Source of the DNA: Mycobacterium sp.
Lineage (GTDB): Bacteria > Actinomycetota > Actinomycetes > Mycobacteriales > Mycobacteriaceae
Direction: 5' to 3'
Assembly: GCA_023264735.1 (NCBI GenBank)
Contig: JAHFVD010000053.1
Span: 4,697-53,651, forward strand
Length of the DNA: 48,955 bases
Notes under the pieces: generated by a model
The model's database searches: none
What the model was told of the DNA's origin: nothing
The model's input: the letters and a program-made list of their open reading frames with translations, nothing else
Shown: in pieces, positions 8,787 to 16,405 of the stretch
Layout: each line of letters opens with the position of its first letter
How positions within the stretch are numbered: position 1 is the stretch's first letter
Translations under genes and position numbers: made by a program

Positions 8787-10028
8787 TCACCAGGTCACCG
8801 GAAGTTCGTAAACGCCGTATGCGAGGCGGTCGTGTTGGAACGGCACCTCGTCGAACGGGATCGCCAACTTCATGTCGGGCATCCGGCGCAGGACGGTGGG
8901 GAACACGATCTGCATCTCGGCGCGGGCCAGCTGTTGTCCGACACACTGGTGGCGACCGTAGCCGAATCCCAACTGCTGGCTGGCATCACGGGTCAGGTCG
9001 AGCTTGCCGGGGTCGGCGTAGGTGGCGGGATCCCAGTTGGCCGGGGCCAGATCGAGGATGACGCCCTCGCCGGCCTTGATGGTTTCGCCGCCGATCTCAA
9101 TGTCCTCGAGGGCGACTCGGCGCTGGCCGGTCTGAATGATTGACAGGAAGCGCATCAACTCTTCGACCGCGTTTGCGATGAACTTCGGGTCATCGGAATC
9201 CCGCAGCAGGGCAGCCTGTTCGGGGTTCTCCAGCAGTGCCAGCAGACCGATGCCGATCATGTTGGCGGTGGTTTCATGTCCCGCGATCAGCAGACCGGTG
9301 CCCAGCTGTGCGGCCTCCTTGACGCTGATCTCGCCGGCGGTGACCCGTTCGGCGAGGTCGGACACAGCATCCTCGGCAGGTTCTTTCTGCTTCTTCTCCA
9401 CCAGATTGATCAGGTATTGGTGCAGGCTCATCGCGCCCTTTTGCATGGCGTCGGCGGCGGCGTTGCGGGCCATTCCCGCGTTAGCGTGTTCCTGGAAGAA
9501 CTCGTGGTCCTCGTATGGCACCCCGAGCATGTCGCTGATCACCCGCGTCGGAACCGGCAAGGCGAGTTTCTTGATCATGTCCACGGGCGCAGGTCCGGCG
9601 AGGATCTCGTCGATGCATTCGTCGGTGACGTCCTGGATCACCGTGCGCAGCATCTCCACCCGACGGAAGGTGAACGGCTTGGACAGCATGCGCCGGAAGC
9701 GGGTGTGTTCCTCGGCATCGGAAGTGAACACCGAACGAGGCCGCTTGTTCACGGTGGCGAGCATGTGTGCGTTCCAGTGCGGGAAGCCGGCAATCCGGTC
9801 GTCGACACTGATGCGTGGGTCCGCGAACAGTGCGCGGGCCGCCTCATAGCCGGTGACCAGCCACGGGGTGCTCCCGTCCCAGATCCGTACCCGCGACAGG
9901 GGTTTGGTCTCATTCATCTCGAGCATCGGGGGCGGCGGCGCGAACGGGCAGGCCGCCGCGCGCTCCATCGGGTAGTCCGGGACTGCGCCCGCGGCCTCGG
10001 TCTGCTCAGTTGTCAATGTGTCCGACAT
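8787..10028 (-). CDS. Cytochrome P450
   Basis: 413-residue soluble bacterial P450. The I-helix oxygen-binding motif is AGHETT, the K-helix ExxR is EELMR, and the haem loop FGYGRHQCVGQQLAR contains the proximal cysteine at about residue 362. The sequence has the general look of CYP105/107-type actinobacterial enzymes. A [3Fe-4S] ferredoxin gene ends 3 bp upstream and is the obvious redox partner. As first catalytic gene of the operon, it likely hydroxylates the pathway substrate. Confidence 0.93.
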   Translation of the reverse strand: MSDTLTTEQTEAAGAVPDYPMERAAACPFAPPPPMLEMNETKPLSRVRIWDGSTPWLVTGYEAARALFADPRISVDDRIAGFPHWNAHMLATVNKRPRSVFTSDAEEHTRFRRMLSKPFTFRRVEMLRTVIQDVTDECIDEILAGPAPVDMIKKLALPVPTRVISDMLGVPYEDHEFFQEHANAGMARNAAADAMQKGAMSLHQYLINLVEKKQKEPAEDAVSDLAERVTAGEISVKEAAQLGTGLLIAGHETTANMIGIGLLALLENPEQAALLRDSDDPKFIANAVEELMRFLSIIQTGQRRVALEDIEIGGETIKAGEGVILDLAPANWDPATYADPGKLDLTRDASQQLGFGYGRHQCVGQQLARAEMQIVFPTVLRRMPDMKLAIPFDEVPFQHDRLAYGVYELPVTW

Positions 10029-10031
10029 GCG

Positions 10032-10226
10032 TCACTCCTCGACGTAGATGGCCTGTGCGGGACAGGCCGCGGCGGCCCGGCGCGCGTTGTCTTCCTGATC
10101 GGCAGGGGGCCTGTCGGCGAGCAGGACGACGACGCCGTCCTCGTCGCGCTGGTCGAACACCTCGGATGCGTTGAGCACGCACTGGCCCGAGGACACGCAC
10201 TTGTCCTGGTCGACGGTGACCCTCAT
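10032..10226 (-). CDS. [3Fe-4S] ferredoxin
   Basis: 64 residues starting MRVTVDQDKCVSSGQC. The cysteine pattern C-x5-C followed far downstream by CP (AACPAQAI) is that of the small 3Fe-4S ferredoxins that serve actinobacterial P450s. The ATG at 10226 lies 5 bp after the TetR stop and the gene ends 3 bp before the P450 start, so the three are co-transcribed. A longer open frame upstream of this ATG runs antisense-like through the TetR gene and is not real. Confidence 0.93.
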   Translation of the reverse strand: MRVTVDQDKCVSSGQCVLNASEVFDQRDEDGVVVLLADRPPADQEDNARRAAAACPAQAIYVEE

Positions 10227-10231
10227 CGCGT

Positions 10232-10906
10232 TTAGTCCTGTCGCGTCACTGGGGCCAGCCACAGCCCGACGAGCGCGTCGACAAGGCCGGAAGCGGCTGT
10301 CCGCCAGTTGTTTAGGGGCATGGACGCGCCCTCGGCGAGGGCACGCTCGTATTCGGCACAGGTGTGCATCAGCAGGTTGCGCGCCATGATGTTGCGTTCG
10401 ACGCGAACCGGGCCCGGCAGGTCGGGCAGGCAGCGGTTGATGCTCTCCACCACGGTCACCAGCGTGGGCAGCGTCAGCGCGTCGCGGGTGACGGTCTTCT
10501 GGTAGGCGGGGTCGGCCATCACCTGCGCGGCGAACCGGGCGTACCAAGTGGGGTTGCCCATCGCGGTGAGGTGATCTGTCAGCGGCAGCACCAGGCACTC
10601 GACCCAGTCGCGCAGCTCGGCGGCGGGTCCCAAATCGGCGCGGAGTTCCAGTGCGACGACCCGCTCCTCGCGCAGCTTCTCCACCGGGATCGCGTGCTTG
10701 TGCTCGATCGCGCGGACCAGATCGGTCTTGGTGCCGAAGTGGTAGCCGACGGCGGCGTTGTTGCCCTGCCCGGCAGCCTCGCTGACCTGCCGATTCGATA
10801 CCGCGAAGACGCCGTGCTCGGCGAACAGCCGCTCGGCGGCGGTCAGGATCGCCTCCCGGGTCAAGCTGGCCCGATCCGTGCGGGTGCCTTTGGTCGCGGT
10901 GGTCAT
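10232..10906 (-). CDS. TetR/AcrR-family regulator, first gene of the operon
   Basis: 224 residues. The N-terminal HTH domain spans about residues 14-65 (LTREAILTAAERLFAEHGVF, then recognition segment NNAAVGYHFGTKTDLV). The C-terminal ligand domain is alpha-helical. It heads the ferredoxin-P450-amidohydrolase-M24 operon. A 19-bp site with core TCAAGCGATTGA lies 32 bp upstream at 10938-10956, and almost the same sequence stands before the SDR gene upstream, so autoregulation and control of both units is the simplest reading. The ligand is probably a pathway acid or CoA ester, by analogy with KstR2-type regulators. Confidence 0.9.
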   Translation of the reverse strand: MTTATKGTRTDRASLTREAILTAAERLFAEHGVFAVSNRQVSEAAGQGNNAAVGYHFGTKTDLVRAIEHKHAIPVEKLREERVVALELRADLGPAAELRDWVECLVLPLTDHLTAMGNPTWYARFAAQVMADPAYQKTVTRDALTLPTLVTVVESINRCLPDLPGPVRVERNIMARNLLMHTCAEYERALAEGASMPLNNWRTAASGLVDALVGLWLAPVTRQD

Positions 10907-10913
10907 CGCTGGT

Positions 10914-10956
10914 CAGTCAACTCCGGTGTCACAATTAAGTCAAGCGATTGATTTAA
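10914..10956. promoter_or_regulatory. Bipartite operator of the TetR-led operon
   Basis: On the plus strand the element CAGTCAACTC (10914-10923) is followed after 14 bp by AGTCAAGCGATTGATTTAA (10938-10956), whose core TCAA-N4-TTGA is palindromic. On the coding (minus) strand the core gives TTGACT, close to a -35 hexamer. The site overlaps the stop codon of the SDR upstream. The same two-part layout occurs at 11814-11857. Confidence 0.6.
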
Positions 10957-11768
10957 GAATCCTGCGGCTTCTTTTTCTTCGGCACCGGCTTGCCTGCCGC
11001 GGTCCCGCCGTCGACCGGAAGCACCGTGCCCGTGACATACGGCGAGCGGTCGCCGGCGAAGAAGAGAATCGCCTCGGCGACGTCGGCGGCGGTCCCCTCC
11101 CGCTCCAGCGGGCGGTCGGCCCGCATCGTCGCCCGGATGCCCGCCTCGAACTTCGCGACCTGCTCGGCATCCATGCCGTGCGCGGACTTCGACACGATGG
11201 CTGTTCGGATATGGCCGGGCGCAAGGCAGTTCACCCGGACCTCGTAATTCGCCAGTTCGATCGCCGCGCACTTGGTGAAGTGGATGACCGCGGCCTTTGA
11301 TGCCCGGTACGTCATCACACCGCCGCCGGCCTGGATCCCGCCGATCGACGTCAGGTTGATGATCGAGCCGCCGCCGGAGGTCTTCATGTGCCGGGCTGCG
11401 TCGCGCGTGCCTGCCATGACGGCCTTCAGATTGACGGCCATGATGGTCTCGAAGTCGTCGAGACCGTCTTCGAGGAAACTCCGGCGCATCTTGCCCGAGA
11501 CCCCGGCGTTGTTGACCATCACATCGATTCGGCCGAACTGCTCCACTGCGGTGTCGATCAGCCGGGTGATCTGTTCGGTGGCTGCGACGTCGGTACGCAG
11601 GAACAACGCCTGCGGATGGCTGTCGGCCAGGGCCTGGCCCTGCTCGACGTCGATGTCACCGAACACGACCGTCGCGCCCTCGGCCAGAAACCGCTCGACG
11701 ATGCCGGCGCCAAGACCCGATGCGCCGCCGGTGACGACCGCGACCTTGCCTGCCAATTCGTTGCCCAT
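10953..11768 (-). CDS. Short-chain dehydrogenase/reductase
   Basis: 271-residue classical SDR. It has the cofactor motif TGGASGLG near residue 14, NNAG, the catalytic YRASK, and the C-terminal VLPVDGG that normally ends the family fold. The last dozen residues form an extra lysine-rich tail (KPVPKKKKPQDS), which resembles the tail of the crotonase in the same locus. NAD(P)-dependent oxidation of a secondary alcohol is expected, perhaps of the hydroxyl installed by a nearby P450. Its stop overlaps the TetR operator, and its own promoter carries the second copy of that operator. Confidence 0.88.
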   Translation of the reverse strand: MGNELAGKVAVVTGGASGLGAGIVERFLAEGATVVFGDIDVEQGQALADSHPQALFLRTDVAATEQITRLIDTAVEQFGRIDVMVNNAGVSGKMRRSFLEDGLDDFETIMAVNLKAVMAGTRDAARHMKTSGGGSIINLTSIGGIQAGGGVMTYRASKAAVIHFTKCAAIELANYEVRVNCLAPGHIRTAIVSKSAHGMDAEQVAKFEAGIRATMRADRPLEREGTAADVAEAILFFAGDRSPYVTGTVLPVDGGTAAGKPVPKKKKPQDS

Positions 11769-11813
11769 GACGGCCCAATCCCTCTCGTCCGCACGCCGAT
11801 CCGGCGGCGTACG

Positions 11814-11857
11814 CAGTCAACTCGCCGCATCCGACCGAAGTCAAGCGGTTGATTTAA
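11814..11857. promoter_or_regulatory. Second copy of the bipartite operator, before the SDR gene
   Basis: CAGTCAACTC (11814-11823), 15 bp, then AGTCAAGCGGTTGATTTAA (11839-11857). The second element matches the TetR-upstream site at 18 of 19 positions, and the first at 10 of 10, in the same orientation. This is the main content of the left part of the 334-bp gap 11769-12102. Confidence 0.6.
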
Positions 11858-11985
11858 ATGCGGGCCGCGAGGCTGTTGTTATCGCGCGAAAGTGCGACAT
11901 GTCGATAACGACAGCCTGGAACCAGGTCTAGGCAGTCCCACCGCTGGGGCCGACAAACCCATTAGTGCGGCTAAACGAGCGATTG

Positions 11986-12000
11986 GAGAACCATGTTCTC
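11986..12000. promoter_or_regulatory. Palindromic operator GAGAAC-N3-GTTCTC
   Basis: GAGAACCATGTTCTC is a perfect 6-bp inverted repeat with 3-bp spacer, about 100 bp upstream of the P450 start at 12103. It has the same geometry as the site at 1851-1865. A TTGACA (12040-12045) lies between it and the gene, but no convincing -10 is seen. Confidence 0.5.
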
Positions 12001-12102
12001 TCACTTGGCCAGCAAACCTCACGCAAACCGTATACGGCATTGACACGTTTTGAACGAAGCTGCAACAGTTGCTCACACCGCAGCCCATGGGAGGAACATC
12101 CG

Positions 12103-13284
12103 GTGACAGTCAGTGCCGATAGGGATCTTCACTACGACCCCTATGACGTCGACCAGAACATCAATCCGTTTCCGATGTTCGCCCGGCTGCGCGAGGAAGC
12201 GCCGCTGTACTACAACCCCGATCTCGACTTCTACGCGCTGAGCCGGTTTGACGATGTCAACAAGGCCGTCATCGACCACGAGACATTTATATCCGGCCGC
12301 GGTGCTCTGCTGGAAATCATCAAATCCGGGATGGAAATTCCCACCGGGACATTGATTTTCGAGGATCCGCCGATCCATAACATCCACCGCAATCTGTTGT
12401 CGCGAGTGTTCACCCCGCGCAAAGTTGCCGCGCTGGAGCCGCAGATCCGCGAATTCACCACCCGCTGCCTGGATCCGTTGATCGGCACCGGTCGGTTCGA
12501 CTTCGTCAACGACCTCGGCGAGCAGATGCCGATGCGGGTGATCGGCATGCTCCTTGGCATTCCGGAGGACCGGCAGCGCGCCATCACCGATCACGGCGAG
12601 GCCACCCTCCAGAAAAAGGAGGTCGACCTGCTGGCCACCGGCGAGGTGTTCGCCGAGTTCATCGACTACCGCCGCGACCACCCGTCCGACGACATCATGA
12701 CCGACCTGCTCAACGCCGAGTTCACCGACGAGACCGGCACCCTGCGGCGTCTGGCCCGCGAAGAACTGTTGCTCTATTTGACGGTGATCGCGACCGCCGG
12801 GTCGGAGACCACCACGCGGCTGATCGGTTGGGCCGGAAAGACACTGGCCGAGCATCCGGATCAGCGTCGCGAACTGGCCGAGAATCCGGCCCTGATCCCG
12901 CAGGCGATCGAAGAGCTCCTGCGCTGGGAACCGCCGGCATTGCAGATCGCCCGCTACGTCGCCCGCGACACCGAGTACTACGGGCAAACGGTGCCGGAGG
13001 GTTCGGCGATGCTGATGCTCGTCGGTGCGGCCAACCGCGACCACCGCCGCTTCGCTCCCGACGGCGACGTGTTCGACATTCACCGTGAACTGAAGTCGCA
13101 CATGACCTTTGGCGCGGGTACCCATTTCTGCATGGGTAACGCGCTGGCGCGGATGGAGGGGCGCATCGCGCTCGAAGAAATTCTCAAGCGCTTCCCCACC
13201 TGGGACGTCGATTGGCCGAATGCGGTGAAGTCCCAAACCACTGCGGTCCGCGGCTGGGATGCCATGCCGACGATCGTTCCCTGA
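12103..13284 (+). CDS. Cytochrome P450
   Basis: 393 residues from the GTG at 12103, chosen because GGGAGGA stands 8 nt upstream; a frame open to 11965 would add 46 poorly P450-like residues and cover the operator. Motifs: I-helix AGSETTTRL, ExxR as EELLRWEP, haem loop FGAGTHFCMGNALAR with the cysteine at about residue 343. No ferredoxin is adjacent on this strand. A mycofactocin-type SDR follows 36 bp later, so the pair may hydroxylate a substrate and then oxidise the alcohol. Confidence 0.92.
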   Translation: MTVSADRDLHYDPYDVDQNINPFPMFARLREEAPLYYNPDLDFYALSRFDDVNKAVIDHETFISGRGALLEIIKSGMEIPTGTLIFEDPPIHNIHRNLLSRVFTPRKVAALEPQIREFTTRCLDPLIGTGRFDFVNDLGEQMPMRVIGMLLGIPEDRQRAITDHGEATLQKKEVDLLATGEVFAEFIDYRRDHPSDDIMTDLLNAEFTDETGTLRRLAREELLLYLTVIATAGSETTTRLIGWAGKTLAEHPDQRRELAENPALIPQAIEELLRWEPPALQIARYVARDTEYYGQTVPEGSAMLMLVGAANRDHRRFAPDGDVFDIHRELKSHMTFGAGTHFCMGNALARMEGRIALEEILKRFPTWDVDWPNAVKSQTTAVRGWDAMPTIVP

Positions 13285-13320
13285 CATCCACCCACTACGA
13301 GAACACGAGGATTGACGACC

Positions 13321-14160
13321 ATGGCAGGACGGGTAGAAGGCAAAGTCGCATTCGTCACCGGTGCGGCACGCGGACAGGGTCGCGCACACGCGGTCCGGCT
13401 GGCGTCGGAGGGCGCCGACATCATCGCCGTCGACATCTGTAAGAAGATCGATACGGTCGACTTGATCGCCGCGTCCACGCCGGAGGATCTGGCCGAGACC
13501 GCCGATCTGGTCAAGAACGCCGGCGGTCGCATCTTCACCGCTCAGGTCGACGTCCGTGATTATGACGCGCTCAAGGGCGCCGTCGACGCCGGCGTCGAGG
13601 AGTTCGGCCGCCTCGACGTCATCGTCGCGAACGCGGGCATCGGCAACGGTGGGCAGACGCTGGACCAGACCAGCGAAACCGACTGGACCGCAATGATCGA
13701 CATCAACCTGGGTGGCGTATGGAAGACGGTGAAAGCCGGTGTGCCGCACATCCTCGCGGGTGAGCGCGGCGGCTCGATCATCCTGACCAGCTCCGTCGGC
13801 GGCATCAAGGCCTATCCCCACTGCGGTCACTACGTGGCTGCCAAGCACGGCGTCGTCGGACTGATGAAGACGTTCGCGGTCGAGCTGGGCGCCAAGAACA
13901 TCCGGGTCAACTCGGTGCACCCGACCAACGTGAACACCCCCCTGTTCATGAACGAGGGCACCATGAAGCTGTTCCGCCCCGACCTGGAGAACCCGGGCCC
14001 AGACGACATCAAGGTCGTCGGCGAGTTCATGCACACGCTGCCCATCGGTTGGGTCGAACCCGAGGACATCGCCAACGCGGTGCTGTTCCTGGCCTCCGAC
14101 GAGGCCCGGTACATCACCGGCGTGCAGTTGCCCGTCGACGGCGGCAGTTGCCTGAAGTAG
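13321..14160 (+). CDS. Mycofactocin-coupled SDR (carveol-dehydrogenase-like)
   Basis: 279 residues. In addition to the SDR motifs TGAARGQG, ANAG and the YVAAK catalytic pair, it has the insert after the second beta strand (VDICKKIDTVDLIAASTPED) that marks SDRs with tightly held NAD regenerated through mycofactocin. ATG 13321 is preferred over the in-frame TTG 9 nt upstream because GAGG sits 10 nt before it. Relatives include carveol dehydrogenases, so a cyclic secondary alcohol is a reasonable substrate type. Probably co-transcribed with the P450 before it. Confidence 0.9.
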   Translation: MAGRVEGKVAFVTGAARGQGRAHAVRLASEGADIIAVDICKKIDTVDLIAASTPEDLAETADLVKNAGGRIFTAQVDVRDYDALKGAVDAGVEEFGRLDVIVANAGIGNGGQTLDQTSETDWTAMIDINLGGVWKTVKAGVPHILAGERGGSIILTSSVGGIKAYPHCGHYVAAKHGVVGLMKTFAVELGAKNIRVNSVHPTNVNTPLFMNEGTMKLFRPDLENPGPDDIKVVGEFMHTLPIGWVEPEDIANAVLFLASDEARYITGVQLPVDGGSCLK

Positions 14161-14161
14161 A

Positions 14162-14323
14162 TGGGGGTCGGGGGTTTTCGACCCGTGCGGCGGAGCGGCG
14201 CCAATATCGTTCGGCGTCAACCGGAATCTGCTGATCGACGGGTCCCCGGTGGATCCCCTGTCGCAGACGCCCGCGTTGAGCTCGGCGTACGTGGGCGTGG
14301 AGCGGGTGGGGCCCGCGACCTAG
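14162..14323 (+). pseudogene. Possible 3' remnant of a lost coding sequence
   Basis: Directly after the SDR stop, the +2 frame reads 53 codons to a TAG at 14321-14323 with coding-like composition, including SFGVNRNLLIDGSPVDPLSQ and ending YVGVERVGPAT. It has no credible start codon or ribosome-binding site. I do not recognise the family. It looks like the tail of a gene truncated by rearrangement next to the inverted-repeat element. Confidence 0.3.
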
Positions 14324-14330
14324 CCCAATA

Positions 14331-14577
14331 CGCCCAAACCGACGTTTCGCCGCGAAACATCAAGAAGACCTCGGCAAAACGTCGATCTCGATCCCAGCGC
14401 CGCTCCTGGCGTAGTCCAGAATGCGTCGAGATTGAACTCACGCAGCCTGTTACTCGAACTTTTCCTGTATCGCTTCAACCTCGTCGCCAGGTCCGCATCC
14501 CATCATCGCCGTTGTCCCGAGATCGACGTTTTGCAGAGTTCTACTCACACTTCTTCTGCGAAATGTCGGTTTGGGCG
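14331..14577. repeat. Inverted-repeat-bounded element (MITE/REP-like)
   Basis: Two 60-bp arms, 14331-14390 and 14518-14577, are inverted copies: the outer end CGCCCAAACCGAC-TTTCGC and inner end GCAAAACGTCGATCTCG are almost identical, and 47 of 60 positions match when one arm is reverse-complemented. The middle 127 bp shows no convincing gene. It occupies the space between two convergent genes, so transcripts from either side could fold into a long hairpin and it may also end transcription. No terminal target duplication was identified. Confidence 0.55.
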
Positions 14578-14585
14578 CAGCGCGA

Positions 14586-15410
14586 TCAGGCCTGCTCGGC
14601 GAAGAACTTCAGCAGCTGCTCGGCCAGCGCGTCGGGCTGTTCGATCTGCGGGCAGTGACCGGCATCGTCGACGACGACCGAGCGGCCACCGGCGATCTGC
14701 CCGGCGATCTCGGCCGCCCACCCGGGCGGTAGCAGCTTGTCCCCCGCACCCTCGACCACCAGGACCGGGACGTCGATCCGCTCGTACGCCCGCTTGCTCG
14801 ACGGAGTGGGCGGGGCATCCAAGCCCGGACGACGAAACCTCGCTGCCGCCAATGACTCCCAGGCCCCCGGCGCGATGCTGGATTCGTAGCGCCGCCGCAC
14901 ATAGGCCTCGTCCGCACGATACGACGGGTCGAAAAACAACGCCTCCACGATGGCCCGCATCGCCTCGAACGAGGCGTCGTATTCGTACAGCGCAGTGGTG
15001 TGCCGGTTCTTCTGGATCTCGCCGCCGCCGCAGATCGTGACCGCGCTGCGCACCGGCAGCACCGGGGCGTCCGAGGTGAGGTCGACCAACAGGTTGATGG
15101 CGCCCATCGAGTTGCCGACGAAATGCGCCGAGTCGATGTCCAGCACCGAGCAGAACCGGGCGATGTGCCGGATCCGCATGCCGCGCCCATCGGTGAAGTC
15201 GACCACCTTGGCCGATTCCCCGAACCCCAGCATGTCGGGAGCCAGCACTCGATAGCTCTGCGCGAGTATGGGAATGACACGTTCCCAGCCGATTTCGGCA
15301 CTCACGCCGAACTCGCCGCCGTGCAGCAGCACGACGGGGTCGCCCTCCCCGGCCTCGAGGAAATGCGTGGTCAGTCCGTCGACGAGGATGGTCCGGTGCT
15401 GTATGGTCAC
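14586..15410 (-). CDS. Alpha/beta hydrolase, C-C bond hydrolase type
   Basis: 274 residues with oxyanion segment VVLLHGGEFG, nucleophile elbow GNSMG (Ser101), acid strand VVEGAGDKLLPP and C-terminal AGHCPQ histidine. The overall pattern is that of meta-cleavage product hydrolases (HsaD/BphD group). It is the last gene of the mhp operon and overlaps the cyclase gene by 4 bp (ATGA). As MhpC is also encoded in the operon, this one probably acts on a different intermediate, or opens a lactone or thioester. Confidence 0.85.
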   Translation of the reverse strand: MTIQHRTILVDGLTTHFLEAGEGDPVVLLHGGEFGVSAEIGWERVIPILAQSYRVLAPDMLGFGESAKVVDFTDGRGMRIRHIARFCSVLDIDSAHFVGNSMGAINLLVDLTSDAPVLPVRSAVTICGGGEIQKNRHTTALYEYDASFEAMRAIVEALFFDPSYRADEAYVRRRYESSIAPGAWESLAAARFRRPGLDAPPTPSSKRAYERIDVPVLVVEGAGDKLLPPGWAAEIAGQIAGGRSVVVDDAGHCPQIEQPDALAEQLLKFFAEQA

Positions 15411-16405
15411 TTGATCGCGATGGGGTTGACCGGCGACCCGACGGCCCCGGTGACGGACAGCGGCGGTGCGACAAGCTGGAATTCGTAGCGCCCGTCGGCC
15501 GCGCAGTCGGCGGCCAGTTCGGTAAGATTCCAGTACTCGCCCAGCATCAGGCCCATGTCACGCAAGCACAGCATGTGCATCGGGAGAATGGCGCCGTCGA
15601 CCCCCGACGCCGGGTTCTCCACCATCAGATTGTCGGCCGCCACCGCGGCCACCTGATGGTCGGCGAGCCACGACGCGCAGGTCCAATCCAGGCCTGCGCC
15701 CGGTTCGGTGCCGTCGCCGGTCTCCAAAAATCGTGCCCACCAACCGGTTCGGACCAGCACGATATCGCCGGGTTCGATGCTGACTCCCTGCGTCCTGGCC
15801 GCCTCGTCGAGTTCGGCAGGCGTGATCGGGTCGCCGAGCTCACAGAACGTCGGCACGCCGCGCAGCTTGACGATGTCGAGCAGTACACCCCTGGACGTGA
15901 TGCCCAAGCTGGCGACCTTGTCGATGCCCAGGTAGTAGGCACCGAGACTCGTCACCGAGTCCGCGGGAAAGCCGTTGTACAGCTTGTCCTCGTAGTACAC
16001 GTGCGACAGTGCGTCCCATTGGGTGGCGGCCTGCAGCGGCATGATGATCATGTCGTCGTTGAACCGCATCGGCCCGGCCGTGGTGTACCCACCCAGCTGG
16101 ACGGCCGACGGGTTGCGCAGCCATTTCGGCCCGTACTCCATCAACGTGTTAGCGTCGCCGCCGTCGATCGTCATCACGTGGGTGGGATTCTGCCGGTACT
16201 GGAACGCGCCCTGCGGCCCCGACGAGCCGAAGTCGACACCGAGCGGAAACACCTTGCCGTGCTTGACCGTTGCCGCCGCCTGAGCGACCTTCTCGGGCGT
16301 GATGAAGTTCAGCGTGCCGAGCTCGTCGGCGTCACCCCACCGTCCCCAGTTGCGGACGTCGTCGGCGACCCGACGGAAATCGCTCATATCGGCCACGCTG
16401 GTCAT
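15407..16405 (-). CDS. Cyclase-family (kynurenine formamidase-like) metal hydrolase
   Basis: 332 residues of the putative cyclase family. The metal-binding segment, typically H-x-GTH-x-D, here reads PLQAATQWDALSH, a variant common in actinobacterial members. Other conserved stretches are SRGVLLDIVKLRG and IEPGDIVLVRTGWW. The family hydrolyses amide, ester or lactone bonds in small molecules, so ring-opening of a lactone or cyclic ketone product would fit. It overlaps its neighbours by 4 bp at both ends. Confidence 0.85.
   Translation of the reverse strand: MTSVADMSDFRRVADDVRNWGRWGDADELGTLNFITPEKVAQAAATVKHGKVFPLGVDFGSSGPQGAFQYRQNPTHVMTIDGGDANTLMEYGPKWLRNPSAVQLGGYTTAGPMRFNDDMIIMPLQAATQWDALSHVYYEDKLYNGFPADSVTSLGAYYLGIDKVASLGITSRGVLLDIVKLRGVPTFCELGDPITPAELDEAARTQGVSIEPGDIVLVRTGWWARFLETGDGTEPGAGLDWTCASWLADHQVAAVAADNLMVENPASGVDGAILPMHMLCLRDMGLMLGEYWNLTELAADCAADGRYEFQLVAPPLSVTGAVGSPVNPIAIK

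Noticed and set aside
12040..12068. TTGACA as a promoter for the P450 at 12103
   Set aside because: No credible -10 hexamer lies 16-19 bp downstream, so it is only mentioned within the operator entry.
11965..12102. N-terminal extension of the P450 at 12103
   Set aside because: It lacks a ribosome-binding site, is unlike P450 N termini and would cover the GAGAAC palindrome and the TTGACA element.
12073..14220. Long 715-codon open frame on the minus strand
   Set aside because: It is antisense to a P450 and an SDR with full motif sets; the translation has no recognisable domain and arises from high third-position GC.
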